Made by a program: the position numbers and the translations under genes. The notes under the pieces were generated by a model. That model was given only the letters and a program-made list of their open reading frames with translations. It had not been told where the DNA came from and ran no database searches. From assembly GCF_018332715.1 (NCBI RefSeq), contig NZ_BOQP01000052.1, forward strand, positions 186,001-250,000: a stretch of DNA of 64,000 nucleotides, read 5' to 3'. This DNA is from Winogradskya consettensis (GTDB lineage: Bacteria; Actinomycetota; Actinomycetes; Mycobacteriales; Micromonosporaceae). Position 1 is the stretch's first letter, and each line of letters opens with the position of its first letter. Positions 37,912 through 46,246 of the stretch are shown here, one piece after another.

Positions 37912-39086
37912 CAGAACAGGTCCCGGGTCTGGGCCATGTCGATGTGGGCGCTGATCTCCGGTGGAGCAGCGATCGCCACGCAGCGACCGTCGCGGGCCAG
38001 CAGGACCCCGCGCACCGCGTCGAGGATCCCCTCCACCCGCTGGGCCGTCAGGGTCCCCGGCAGCACCGCGTGCATGGCGCCGCCGCGGCCCGCGGAGCCA
38101 CGGATCGGCACCGGGATGCCGGTCGCGTCGCCCAGGGCATAGACCGCGGCCTGCAGCTCGGCGATCGGGACGGTCACCCGCAGCGCGACAGCCCCTCGCG
38201 CGAACGGGTAGCGCCCCCACCAGGGCGGTGCCACCGGCGCCACTGCCGCGTTGGCACCGAATCCCGTCGCGAGACGTTTCGCCCGCTGAAGGACGTCGGC
38301 CGGGTCTCCCTCGAGGAGCACGGCCAGGATGCCCGGAGGACGGCGACCTGCCGGGGTCGGGAGGTCGACCTCGATCGCGCTGGGTTGCACGTCCAGAGCC
38401 CGGATCTCGGCGACCCGGCCGGGCACCTCGCGGGCCGCACTCACCGGCACCGTCACCCAGCGGCGGGCCGCCGGCAGCGGCTCGAGGCGGACCAGCGCCG
38501 ACAGCAGGACGCCGTCGATCTCGCCGATGCCCGGACGGCCCTGCTCGCCGTCGGACTCCGCGCGGTCACCGGCGCTCGTCACATAACTGATCCGCTCGAT
38601 CTGGGCCGCGGGCGTGCCGAAGCGGTGCCGCAGCGGGCCCGACTCGTTCCAGGCGAGCATGCCGCCGAGCGTGGCCGTCGCCGAGGGCGGGTCGACCGCC
38701 AGTCGCTGCCCGCTCAGGGCCAGGGCTGCCTGCACGGCGCGGATCGGGGTGCCGACCCCGATCTCGGCGGTGGCCGCTTCGCGGTCGTGATGCCAGATGC
38801 CGTCGAGCCTGCCCGTGTCGAGGAGCAGGTCGACGCCGAGCGGACGCTTGCCCCAGTCCATCTTGGAGCCGGAGCCCCGCGGGACCACGGCGAGCCCGCG
38901 CTCGGCGGCGAGCCCCACGGTGTCCACGACGGTGTTGGTGGTGGCCGGTGCCGCGACGAAGGTTGCCCGGCGCCCCGCCACCGCATCGGCGGCGCCTGCC
39001 GCACGGGCGAAATCCGGGCCGCAGATGTCCACCAGGGCCCTGAGCACCGGCTCGCGTGCTGGAAGACCCGGCCTCGTCGAGTCCAT
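37911..39086 (-). CDS. FAD-binding oxidase (glycolate oxidase GlcE-like)
   Basis: A 391-residue flavoprotein of the PCMH (vanillyl-alcohol oxidase) type. The FAD-binding stretch is near the N-terminus: VVPRGSGSKMDWGKRP, then EIGVGTPIRAVQAAL and DPPSATATLGGMLAWNESGPLRHRFG. This resembles GlcE, the FAD-binding subunit of glycolate oxidase, but no GlcD or GlcF neighbour is present. The ATG at 39086 has GGGGCGGA upstream. The coupled downstream gene is an APH-like kinase. Confidence 0.82.
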   Translation of the reverse strand: MDSTRPGLPAREPVLRALVDICGPDFARAAGAADAVAGRRATFVAAPATTNTVVDTVGLAAERGLAVVPRGSGSKMDWGKRPLGVDLLLDTGRLDGIWHHDREAATAEIGVGTPIRAVQAALALSGQRLAVDPPSATATLGGMLAWNESGPLRHRFGTPAAQIERISYVTSAGDRAESDGEQGRPGIGEIDGVLLSALVRLEPLPAARRWVTVPVSAAREVPGRVAEIRALDVQPSAIEVDLPTPAGRRPPGILAVLLEGDPADVLQRAKRLATGFGANAAVAPVAPPWWGRYPFARGAVALRVTVPIAELQAAVYALGDATGIPVPIRGSAGRGGAMHAVLPGTLTAQRVEGILDAVRGVLLARDGRCVAIAAPPEISAHIDMAQTRDLF

Positions 39087-39196
39087 TCCGCCCCCGCCCC
39101 TCGTCCACGCCGAAGACCGCCGTAAAGACCATATTCGCCGATCGGCAACGAAGATCACCCGCTGTGGATCCCAGCGGAGATCGTCCACTCTGCACA

Positions 39197-39212
39197 TCGT
39201 ACACATGTTCGA
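39197..39212. promoter_or_regulatory. Near-perfect LexA-type box between FAD oxidase and oligopeptidase
   Basis: TCGTACACATGTTCGA differs at one position from the actinobacterial SOS box TCGAAC-N4-GTTCGA. It lies 111 bases upstream of the FAD oxidase start and 69 bases upstream of the oligopeptidase start. A single match with one mismatch could occur by chance. Confidence 0.35.
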
Positions 39213-39280
39213 ATAAAGCGGGGAGACCCGAGCGGCGTACGCACCCGCGCGACCCCCGGGCGCCCGGTAACGTGGCAGGC

Positions 39281-41368
39281 GTGACGACTGAGATGCCCAC
39301 GACACCGCCCACGGTGCGCCAGGTGCCCGCCGAGCGCACCTTCCACGGCGACACCGTCACCGACGAGTTCTCCTGGCTGGCCGAGAAGGAGAACCCGGAG
39401 ACCATCGCCTATCTCGAGGCGGAGAACGACTGGACCGGTAAGGCCACCGCCCACCTGGACGGGTTGCAGACCACGATCTTCGAGGAGATCAAGGCTCGTA
39501 CCCAGGAGACCGACCTCTCCGTGCCCCAGCGCAAGGGCTCCTTCTGGTATTACACGCGCACGGTCGAGGGCAAGCAATACGGCATCCAGTGCCGGGTCGC
39601 GGCCGCGCCCGACGACGTGAGCCCGCCCGCCACCGGCGACGGCGCCCCGCTCGCTGGCGAAGAGGTCCTGCTGGACGGCAACGAGCTGGCCGAGGGTAAG
39701 AATTTCTTCGCGCTCGGCACCTTCGACGTGACCCCGGACGGCAACCGGCTGGCCTACTCGGTGGACTTCGACGGCGACGAGCGGTTCATCCTCAAGGTCA
39801 AGGATCTCGTCACCGGCGAGACGCTGGCCGACGAGGTGCCCGACACGTTCTACGGCAGCGCCTGGTCGTCGGACGGTTCGACGCTGTTCTACATCACCGT
39901 GGACGACGCGTGGCGGCCCTACCGGGTGTGGCGGCACGTCGTCGGGCAGCAGGCAGCCGATGACGTCATCGTCTTCGAGGAGGCCGACGAGCGCTTCTGG
40001 GTGGGTGTCGAGCTCACCCGCAGCGAGAAGTTCATCGTCATCGACGCCAACAGCAAGGTGACCTCCGAGGTTCGGGTGCTCGCGGCCGACGACCCGGCCG
40101 CCGAGCCGGCCCTGATCCGCCCGCGGGTGCAGGGCGTCGAGTATTCGATCGACCATCACGGCCACCGCTTCCTGGTGCTGCACAACGAGGACGCCGAGGA
40201 CTTCGCCCTCGCGTACACCTCGGTGGACAACCCCGGCGACTGGGTCGAGCTGATCCCGCACACCCCGGGCACCCGCCTGGAGTCGGTCGACGCGTTCCAG
40301 CGGCACATCGTCGTCTCCCTGCGCCGCGACGGCCTCACCGGCCTGCGCGTGCTGGCCGACGGCAGCACCGACAGCTACGACATGGCGTTCCCGGAGCCGC
40401 TCTACAGCGTCGGGCTCGCCGGCAACCCCGAGTACGACACCAACCTCGTGCGGATCAGCTACACGTCGATGGTGACCCCCGACTCGGTGTACGACGTGGA
40501 CCTGATCACCCGCGCGATGGAGCTGCGCAAGCGCAAGCCCGTCCTCGGCGGTTACGACCCCGAGCAGTACGAGCAGTATCGCGAGTGGGCGATCGCCGAC
40601 GACGGCACCCGGGTGCCGATCTCAGTCGTCGCGCGCAAGGACGTCCCCCGTAACGGCACGGCTCCGCTGCTGCTCTACGGCTACGGCTCGTACGAGATCA
40701 GCATGGACCCGTACTTCTCCATCGCCCGGCTCTCCCTGCTCGACCGCGGCATGGTCTACGCGATCGCGCACGTCCGCGGCGGCGGCGAGATGGGCCGCCG
40801 GTGGTACGAGGACGGCAAGATGCTGACCAAGCGCAACACGTTCACGGACTTCATCGCGTGTGCGCGCACCCTGGCCCGCTCGTCGTGGACCAGCGCCGAC
40901 AAGATCGTGGCGCGCGGCGGCTCGGCGGGTGGCCTGCTCATGGGCGCGATCGCCAACCTGGCCCCGGACGCGTTCGCGGGCATCGTGGCCCAGGTGCCGT
41001 TCGTCGACCCGCTCACCTCGATCCTCGACCCGTCGCTGCCGCTGACGGTCACCGAGTGGGAGGAGTGGGGCAACCCGCTGGAGAGCGCCGACGTGTACGC
41101 GTACATGAAGTCGTACAGCCCGTATGAGAACGTCGTGAAGCAGAAGTACCCGGCAATTCTCGCCGTGACCAGCCTGAACGACACCCGCGTGCTCTACCAC
41201 GAGCCGGCCAAGTGGGTCGCGCGCCTGCGTGCCACCGCGCCGGAGGGTTCGTACCTGCTGAAGACCGAGATGGGCGCCGGGCACGGCGGTCCGAGCGGGC
41301 GCTACGACTCGTGGAAGGAAGAGGCGTTCGTGATCGCCTGGACCCTCGACACGGTCCACCTCGCCTGA
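39281..41368 (+). CDS. ptrB: Oligopeptidase B (S9 prolyl oligopeptidase family)
   Basis: A cytosolic serine peptidase of 695 residues that cuts short peptides, typically after basic residues. An N-terminal beta-propeller covers about residues 70-420; the C-terminal alpha/beta-hydrolase domain carries Ser548 in ARGGSAGGLLMG, Asp634 in SLNDTRVLYHEP and His668 in GAGHGGPSGRYD. YAIAHVRGGGEMGRRWYEDGK is a family signature. The GTG at 39281 has GGCAGG upstream. It stands alone and ends at a strong bidirectional terminator. Confidence 0.94.
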   Translation: MTTEMPTTPPTVRQVPAERTFHGDTVTDEFSWLAEKENPETIAYLEAENDWTGKATAHLDGLQTTIFEEIKARTQETDLSVPQRKGSFWYYTRTVEGKQYGIQCRVAAAPDDVSPPATGDGAPLAGEEVLLDGNELAEGKNFFALGTFDVTPDGNRLAYSVDFDGDERFILKVKDLVTGETLADEVPDTFYGSAWSSDGSTLFYITVDDAWRPYRVWRHVVGQQAADDVIVFEEADERFWVGVELTRSEKFIVIDANSKVTSEVRVLAADDPAAEPALIRPRVQGVEYSIDHHGHRFLVLHNEDAEDFALAYTSVDNPGDWVELIPHTPGTRLESVDAFQRHIVVSLRRDGLTGLRVLADGSTDSYDMAFPEPLYSVGLAGNPEYDTNLVRISYTSMVTPDSVYDVDLITRAMELRKRKPVLGGYDPEQYEQYREWAIADDGTRVPISVVARKDVPRNGTAPLLLYGYGSYEISMDPYFSIARLSLLDRGMVYAIAHVRGGGEMGRRWYEDGKMLTKRNTFTDFIACARTLARSSWTSADKIVARGGSAGGLLMGAIANLAPDAFAGIVAQVPFVDPLTSILDPSLPLTVTEWEEWGNPLESADVYAYMKSYSPYENVVKQKYPAILAVTSLNDTRVLYHEPAKWVARLRATAPEGSYLLKTEMGAGHGGPSGRYDSWKEEAFVIAWTLDTVHLA

Positions 41369-41374
41369 CGTGCT

Positions 41375-41400
41375 GAAAGGGGGGCGTCGGCCCCCCTTTC
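41375..41400. terminator. Bidirectional terminator between ptrB and the FtsX permease
   Basis: GAAAGGGGGGC (41375-41385) and GCCCCCCTTTC (41390-41400) form a perfect 11-bp stem with a 4-base loop. It sits between two convergent genes, with A and T runs at the outer ends, and should work in both directions. Confidence 0.92.
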
Positions 41401-41403
41401 GCA

Positions 41404-42822
41404 TCAGCTCGCGCGCAGTTCCTCCAGGTCGGTGCTGGATCGCAGGACGACCAGACCGATCCCGGTGGCGATCAGCATGATGAGGAAGGCGCCACCTGCG
41501 AGCAGAGCAAGAGATCCCACGGGTACGGGCACCGTGAGCGTGTTGCTCGGAGCTCCGACCCGCGTGCCGGTGAGCCGGATGAGCCCGATCCCGGACGTCA
41601 CCGCGAGCAGCAACGCCGGCGCCAGCGGCAGCATCGTCTGCCACAGCACCGATTCGGAGAGGGTTCGGCCCGGCACTCCCGCAGCGGTGAGCGCCGCATA
41701 CGTCCGCCGCCGCGCGACGATCCCCTCGGCCAGCGAGATGAGCACCCCGGCCGCCGCGACGGTGACCCCGATCCCCACGGCGACCATGATCAGGTCGACC
41801 GCGCCGGTGTAGAAGCCCTCTGGCGCTCCGGCGCCCAGCTGCTCCTCCCGGGTCTGCGCGTTGTAGCGGTTCCACGCCTCGAACTGGGTGACCAGGCCGA
41901 TCCGGTAGCCGAGTGCGATGGCCCCGATGACGACACTGGCGAGCAGGGCCGCGAGCGTACGGCTGCCACTCCACGGATCGGCCATGAGCCGCCGCCCGGC
42001 CAGGAGCATCGCCGGCCGGGGCCCGAACCGCAACAGCAGCCGGCCCGTCGTGTGCGCGATCCACCCCGTGCCCAGCACCACCCCGATCGTGGTCAGCGCG
42101 ACGCCGCCGCCGACGAGCACCGCCCACCGATTCGTGCCGACGTCGATCCCCTTGATCTGCGCCGGCAGCTGGAAAATCACCAGACCGACGACGATCAAGA
42201 ATCCCGGCCACGGCCAGGGACCGCGCTTACGGGTACGCCGGACCACCCCGAGCGGACTGATCACGACCTGCCGCAGCAGCAACGCGCCCACCAGCCCCGC
42301 CATGACCGGGACGAAGGCCATCAGAATCACGATCCACAGCACCGACGGCAGCACGTCCGTCGGGAGCAGCAACTCGCCACCGGCGTTGCGGCGTTCGAGC
42401 ACCACGCGGAGCAGAAGGAAGCCGCCGAGGCCCACGACCGAACCGATCACCCCGGCCGCCACGGTTTCGGCGCCGGCGATCAGCACCGCCTGCCCGGGGG
42501 TCGCGCCGGCCAGCCGGATCGCGGCGAGGCGACGGTCCCGGGCCGGGGCGCCGAGCCGGATGGACTGCCCGGCCAGCGCCAGGATCGGCACCGCCAGCAG
42601 CACCAATGCGGCGATCACACCGGGTCGCAGCCCCGGCTCGGCGAGCAACGGGCTGGCGTAGTGGGCGTTCTCCCCCGATTCGCCGTTCTTGATCGCGATC
42701 ACGGTGGCGGCGGCGAGCAGCACGACGAGGGCCAGCGCAGAGCTCGCGGCCGTCAACGCCGTACGCAGATGGTCGGTCCGGTTTCCCGCCACCGCGAGCC
42801 GGAACAGGGTCGCGGGCCTCAT
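41404..42822 (-). CDS. FtsX-like ABC transporter permease
   Basis: A 472-residue membrane protein with about ten hydrophobic helices and two FtsX-type repeats: one near residues 60-200 and one in the C-terminal third (ISLAEGIVARRRTYAALTAAGVPGRTL). This class couples ATP hydrolysis to mechanical work outside the membrane or exports peptides and antibiotics. The ATG at 42822 overlaps the stop of the ATPase gene. It is the last gene of the padR-type/ATPase/permease operon. Substrate unknown; resistance to a membrane-active compound is one possibility. Confidence 0.9.
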   Translation of the reverse strand: MRPATLFRLAVAGNRTDHLRTALTAASSALALVVLLAAATVIAIKNGESGENAHYASPLLAEPGLRPGVIAALVLLAVPILALAGQSIRLGAPARDRRLAAIRLAGATPGQAVLIAGAETVAAGVIGSVVGLGGFLLLRVVLERRNAGGELLLPTDVLPSVLWIVILMAFVPVMAGLVGALLLRQVVISPLGVVRRTRKRGPWPWPGFLIVVGLVIFQLPAQIKGIDVGTNRWAVLVGGGVALTTIGVVLGTGWIAHTTGRLLLRFGPRPAMLLAGRRLMADPWSGSRTLAALLASVVIGAIALGYRIGLVTQFEAWNRYNAQTREEQLGAGAPEGFYTGAVDLIMVAVGIGVTVAAAGVLISLAEGIVARRRTYAALTAAGVPGRTLSESVLWQTMLPLAPALLLAVTSGIGLIRLTGTRVGAPSNTLTVPVPVGSLALLAGGAFLIMLIATGIGLVVLRSSTDLEELRAS

Positions 42823-43508
42823 GCGCGGGTCCGCAGACCGAGACCGGTGGGGTCGAGGGCACCGTCGCGCAGGGAGATCTCGCGGTCGGCGTACGCGGCG
42901 ATCTGCGCCTCATGCGTGACCAGCACGACCGCCATGCCCTTCTCCCGCGCGACGCGGACGATCTCGCCCAGCACCTGCTCGCCGGTGAGCACGTCGAGCG
43001 CACCGGTCGGCTCGTCGGCGAAGAGCGCCCGGGGCTCGGTGACCATGGCCCGCGCCACCGCACAGCGCTGCTGCTGACCCCCGGACATCGCGCCGGGCAG
43101 CTTGCCGGCGAGCTCCGCGACGCCGAACCGGTCGAGCCACTCCTCCGCGGTCTTCTGGGCCTCCCGCCGCTTCACACCGCCGAGGAGCAGGGGCAGTGCG
43201 ACGTTCTCACCCGCGGTCAGCTCCGGCACGAGCTGACCGAACTGGAAGAGGACACCGAATTCCGTACGCCGTAGCTTCGACCGCGCCGACTCGGACCACA
43301 GCCCGATGTCCTGGTCCCGGTAGCGGACCGAGCCGGAGTCGACCCGCATGATCCCCGCGAGACAGTGCAGCAGCGTGGACTTGCCGCAGCCGCTGGGACC
43401 GGTGACGGCGACGATCTCACCCTCGGTGACTTCGATGTCGACGCCGCGCAGGGCGGGCGTGGGTCCGTAGGCCCGGTGCAGTGCGGTTCCCTGCAGCAAG
43501 GTGTTCAT
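42819..43508 (-). CDS. ABC transporter ATP-binding protein (MacB/LolD type)
   Basis: A 229-residue ATPase with Walker A GPSGCGKST (about residues 38-46), signature MSGGQQQR (about 140), Walker B ALFADEPTGALD and the H-loop VTHEAQIA. The TxGENVALPLLLGG region and the short length are those of the MacB/LolD subfamily that pairs with FtsX permeases. It overlaps both neighbours by four bases, consistent with a tight operon controlled by the PadR regulator. Confidence 0.94.
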   Translation of the reverse strand: MNTLLQGTALHRAYGPTPALRGVDIEVTEGEIVAVTGPSGCGKSTLLHCLAGIMRVDSGSVRYRDQDIGLWSESARSKLRRTEFGVLFQFGQLVPELTAGENVALPLLLGGVKRREAQKTAEEWLDRFGVAELAGKLPGAMSGGQQQRCAVARAMVTEPRALFADEPTGALDVLTGEQVLGEIVRVAREKGMAVVLVTHEAQIAAYADREISLRDGALDPTGLGLRTRA

Positions 43509-44041
43509 GGGTTCATCTCCTCGTTCAGGTCGGCGAGGCGCAGCAGCGTGGTCTGCAACCAGCGCAGGTCCGCGTCCAGGTGAGCGATGGCGTAGTCGGC
43601 GGCGATGACGTCACCGACCGTGGCGGCGCTGTCGGTCTTGACCGCGGTCAGCTCCCGCAGCCGGGTGGTGTGGGCCGCCCGTTGGGCGACGAGGTATTCG
43701 GTGGCCACCCGCTCCCCCGAGGCGAGCAGGCTGACCACGACTTTCGCGAAGAGTGCGCTGGTCACGTATGGTGCGGGCGGCTCGACCTCGGTCAGCCACT
43801 CGCCCAGACGGGCCCGGCCGGCCTCGGTGATCACGTAGGAGGTGCGGTCCGGGCCGCCGTCGCGATCCTGCCCGCTCTGCTCGACGAGGCCGTCGCGTTC
43901 GAGCCGGCCGAGGGTCGCGTAGACCTGGCCGAACGCGAGCGGTTTGGCCTGTGGCAGGCGGTCGTCGTGCGACCGCTTCAGCTCGTAGCCATGGCGTGGA
44001 CCACCGGCGAGGAGGCCGAGAAGCACATGCGACGTGGACAT
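43505..44041 (-). CDS. PadR-family transcriptional regulator
   Basis: A 178-residue regulator: an N-terminal winged helix (HVLLGLLAGGPRHGYELKR, then FGQVYATLGRLERDGLVE) and a C-terminal helical dimerisation domain (about residues 100-178). It is first in an operon with an ABC exporter. A perfect 19-bp palindrome lies at 44050-44068, just before the gene, overlapping a TTGACG...AATAGT promoter whose start point would fall at the ATG at 44041, so the transcript may be leaderless and autorepressed. A GTG at 44050 is an alternative start but lies in the palindrome. Confidence 0.92.
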   Translation of the reverse strand: MSTSHVLLGLLAGGPRHGYELKRSHDDRLPQAKPLAFGQVYATLGRLERDGLVEQSGQDRDGGPDRTSYVITEAGRARLGEWLTEVEPPAPYVTSALFAKVVVSLLASGERVATEYLVAQRAAHTTRLRELTAVKTDSAATVGDVIAADYAIAHLDADLRWLQTTLLRLADLNEEMNP

Positions 44042-44049
44042 GGCGGCCA

Positions 44050-44068
44050 CTATTCACTGAGTGAATAG
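44050..44068. promoter_or_regulatory. Perfect 19-bp palindromic operator of the PadR regulator
   Basis: CTATTCACT-G-AGTGAATAG is a perfect inverted repeat with a one-base centre. On the minus strand it overlaps the spacer and -10 (AATAGT) of a promoter with TTGACG at -35 and 18 bases between. It also lies between the PadR gene and the divergent gene at 44097, so both could be controlled. Confidence 0.8.
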
Positions 44069-44096
44069 AGGTCGTCAAGAGGATAGGGTCGCGACT

Positions 44097-44762
44097 ATGG
44101 GTGAGTTCATAACCGCAACCGCATTCCAGACCGAGGACCTCGACGCCGTACGCGAAGCAGTGCTCGGCTTCTTCACCACGAACTCATGGGCCGCAGAGAA
44201 CGTCGACGAGCAGTCCCCGCCGACCGAGAACGACGTACGCGTCTACTCCCCCACCGGCGGCTGGACCGTGATCCTGTGGCCGACGCCGTTCTCCGAGCTG
44301 GCCGCCGCCGAGTTCGTGTCCCGCCGGCTCGGCACCCTGGCCAGCTCGGTCAGCCTCTACGACGGCGACTACTGGCGGCACATGCTGCTGCGCAACGGCG
44401 TCACGCTGGACCGGTTCGCGAGCCTGCCGGACTACTTCGCCGAGAGCCGGCAGGACGCCGACCGCCTGCGCAGGAAGTACGCCTCCCGCCCCGCGACGGT
44501 CGCCGACGCGGTCGGCATCCCCGTCGAGCAGGTGACGCCGTACCTGACCCCGGTCAAACTCGACGACATCGAGGACCTCGACATCGAGCGCGGCACCGCG
44601 TTCCCGGACGACGAGTTCGAGCTGGACGACCCGTGGGTCTTCGTCGACTTCTGGCGTCACTTCGGCCCGCACTACCCGCAGGACCCGGCCGCGGCCCGGC
44701 TCATCATCCGGCTCGCCCCCGGCTGGCTGGAAAAACTGCCCTACGGCGACGGCGAGCTCTAA
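44097..44762 (+). CDS. Hypothetical protein, 221 residues
   Basis: A cytosolic, acidic protein (GFFTTNSWAAENVDEQ, then VILWPTPFSELAAAEFVSRRLGT) with a C-terminal DDPWVFVDFWRHFGPHYPQ block. No signal peptide, membrane segment or catalytic motif is obvious. The ATG at 44097 has GGATAGGG upstream. It is divergent from the PadR/ABC operon across a 55-base gap that contains the palindrome, so it may be part of the same regulon. It shares a four-base stop overlap with the convergent TIGR03086 gene. I do not recognise the family. Confidence 0.78.
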   Translation: MGEFITATAFQTEDLDAVREAVLGFFTTNSWAAENVDEQSPPTENDVRVYSPTGGWTVILWPTPFSELAAAEFVSRRLGTLASSVSLYDGDYWRHMLLRNGVTLDRFASLPDYFAESRQDADRLRRKYASRPATVADAVGIPVEQVTPYLTPVKLDDIEDLDIERGTAFPDDEFELDDPWVFVDFWRHFGPHYPQDPAAARLIIRLAPGWLEKLPYGDGEL

Positions 44763-45298
44763 GCCACCCGCCCCAGCGACGAGACCAGGTGGTCGAGGGC
44801 CGGGGCACCGGCCTGCGCGGCGATCGGCGGGGCGAACGGGCGGCGCGGGACCGGCATCGCGGCCAGTGCCTTCGCGGTGAAGCCCAGCTCCTGGACCACG
44901 ATCTCGTCCGGGAAGCCGGCCTGCTGACCGGTGGCCCGGGCGATGTCCCACCCGTGCACCAGCAGCTCGGTCAGCCGCAGGTGCAGCGCCATCAGCCCGT
45001 CGACCCGGCCGAACGGCACCTCGAGGATCCGGTCCAGGACGCCCGGTTGCCGGAACGCAGCGATCAGGGCCGCGGCGGTCTCGTCGAAGCCGGCGAGCAG
45101 CTCGCGATGCTTCGGTGGCCGGGTCAGCAGACCGGAAGCGTCCATGACGTTCCCCAGCACCAGATGCCGGACCAGGGCGTGCACGTCCCACTCCGGACAG
45201 GGGGTGGGATCACCCCACTGATCAGGCTTGATGCCATTGATCAACCACCCGACGTGCTCGGCCGTCTCGGCCAGCTGATCAACGGTCGCCGCGCTCAC
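44759..45298 (-). CDS. TIGR03086-type DinB-like metal-binding protein
   Basis: A 179-residue protein of the DinB/mycothiol-dependent maleylpyruvate isomerase superfamily. The WLINGIKPDQWGDPTPCPEW block and VHALVRHLVLGN are typical of the TIGR03086 subfamily; metal-binding His residues are expected at VRHL and in ELLVHGWDIARATG. In actinobacteria such proteins often use mycothiol, but the substrate here is unknown. The GTG at 45298 has no ribosome-binding site; a TAAAGT box six bases upstream suggests a leaderless mRNA. Confidence 0.85.
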   Translation of the reverse strand: MSAATVDQLAETAEHVGWLINGIKPDQWGDPTPCPEWDVHALVRHLVLGNVMDASGLLTRPPKHRELLAGFDETAAALIAAFRQPGVLDRILEVPFGRVDGLMALHLRLTELLVHGWDIARATGQQAGFPDEIVVQELGFTAKALAAMPVPRRPFAPPIAAQAGAPALDHLVSSLGRVA

Positions 45299-45332
45299 GA
45301 CAACACTTTATGGGGCGGCGCAAATTTCTGGC

Positions 45333-46124
45333 TCAGTAGACCCACACCTTGGTCTTGAGCGGGATCTTGTCGTTGGTCCAGAGATAGTTCATGGCCGAGA
45401 TCGACAACCGGGCACAGCCATGGGAAGCGGCGTACGGCGGGACGCTGTTGGCGCCGTGCACCGCGATGCCACCGTTGAAGTACTTCGGGCGCCACAGCAG
45501 TCCCAGTGGCGCGTTCCGCCAGCCGTCGATCTGCCGTGAGACCGAGAACTTGCCCGCCGGGGTGGACGCGACGTGGGTCGAGCCCTCCTGCTCGTACTGC
45601 GCGCCGGAGCCCGTCGACGTGTTGAAGACCTGCGTGACCTCGCCGTCGTCCACGAGCATGAGGAGCTGGCGCTTCTTGTTGATCTCGATGATGTGCCCGC
45701 TCGTGCTCTTGGCCTTGGGGCGTACACCCTTGTCGAGGGCCTTCTGGGTGTCGGCGCCGACCACGCCGTCGCGGTCCAGGCTCGCGGCCTTCTGCAACGC
45801 GTACACCGCCTGCTGAGTCTGACCGCCGAATTTGCCGTCCGCCTTGCCGTTCCAGTAGCCGAGCTCGTTGAGCCGCTGCTGCAACGCGACGACCCGGTTA
45901 CCCTTCGCGCCCTGCTTGAGCTTGTCCGAGGTGGCGCTGGGCGTCGGCGTGTTCGCAGTCGGCTCGGCGGGCGCGGGAGCAGCTGTGGACGGCGCCGCCG
46001 AGGCTGTGGACGGAGCTGTGGATAAAGCCGGAGTTGCCTGGTCAGAGGCATCGGAATCACACGCGGTCGCGAGCGCTGCCGCCGCGGACACCGCCACGAC
46101 GAACGTCAGAGCTCTGCGCACCAC
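45333..46124 (-). CDS. L,D-transpeptidase lipoprotein with peptidoglycan-binding domain
   Basis: A 263-residue cell-wall cross-linking enzyme that makes 3-3 links or attaches proteins to peptidoglycan. The lipobox is LATAC (Cys22). A Thr/Pro/Ala linker follows, then a PG_binding_1 domain (about residues 70-130: VVALQQRLNELGYWNGKADGKFG-like) and a YkuD catalytic domain with HGANSVPPYAASHGCARLS, holding the catalytic His/Cys. The GTG at 46124 has GGGAGGGG upstream. It is divergent from the CGNR gene and transcribed alone. Confidence 0.93.
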   Translation of the reverse strand: MVRRALTFVVAVSAAAALATACDSDASDQATPALSTAPSTASAAPSTAAPAPAEPTANTPTPSATSDKLKQGAKGNRVVALQQRLNELGYWNGKADGKFGGQTQQAVYALQKAASLDRDGVVGADTQKALDKGVRPKAKSTSGHIIEINKKRQLLMLVDDGEVTQVFNTSTGSGAQYEQEGSTHVASTPAGKFSVSRQIDGWRNAPLGLLWRPKYFNGGIAVHGANSVPPYAASHGCARLSISAMNYLWTNDKIPLKTKVWVY

Positions 46125-46246
46125 GATCCCCTCCCTGCTCGATCATCACACGCGAGAAACTTTCCAGTCCGGGTAATGGTCCGTCAAGGGTAGTGACCAG
46201 GCCGACCGGGCTGCGGGACGGGAAAAGAAACAAGTACGCTTCGCCT

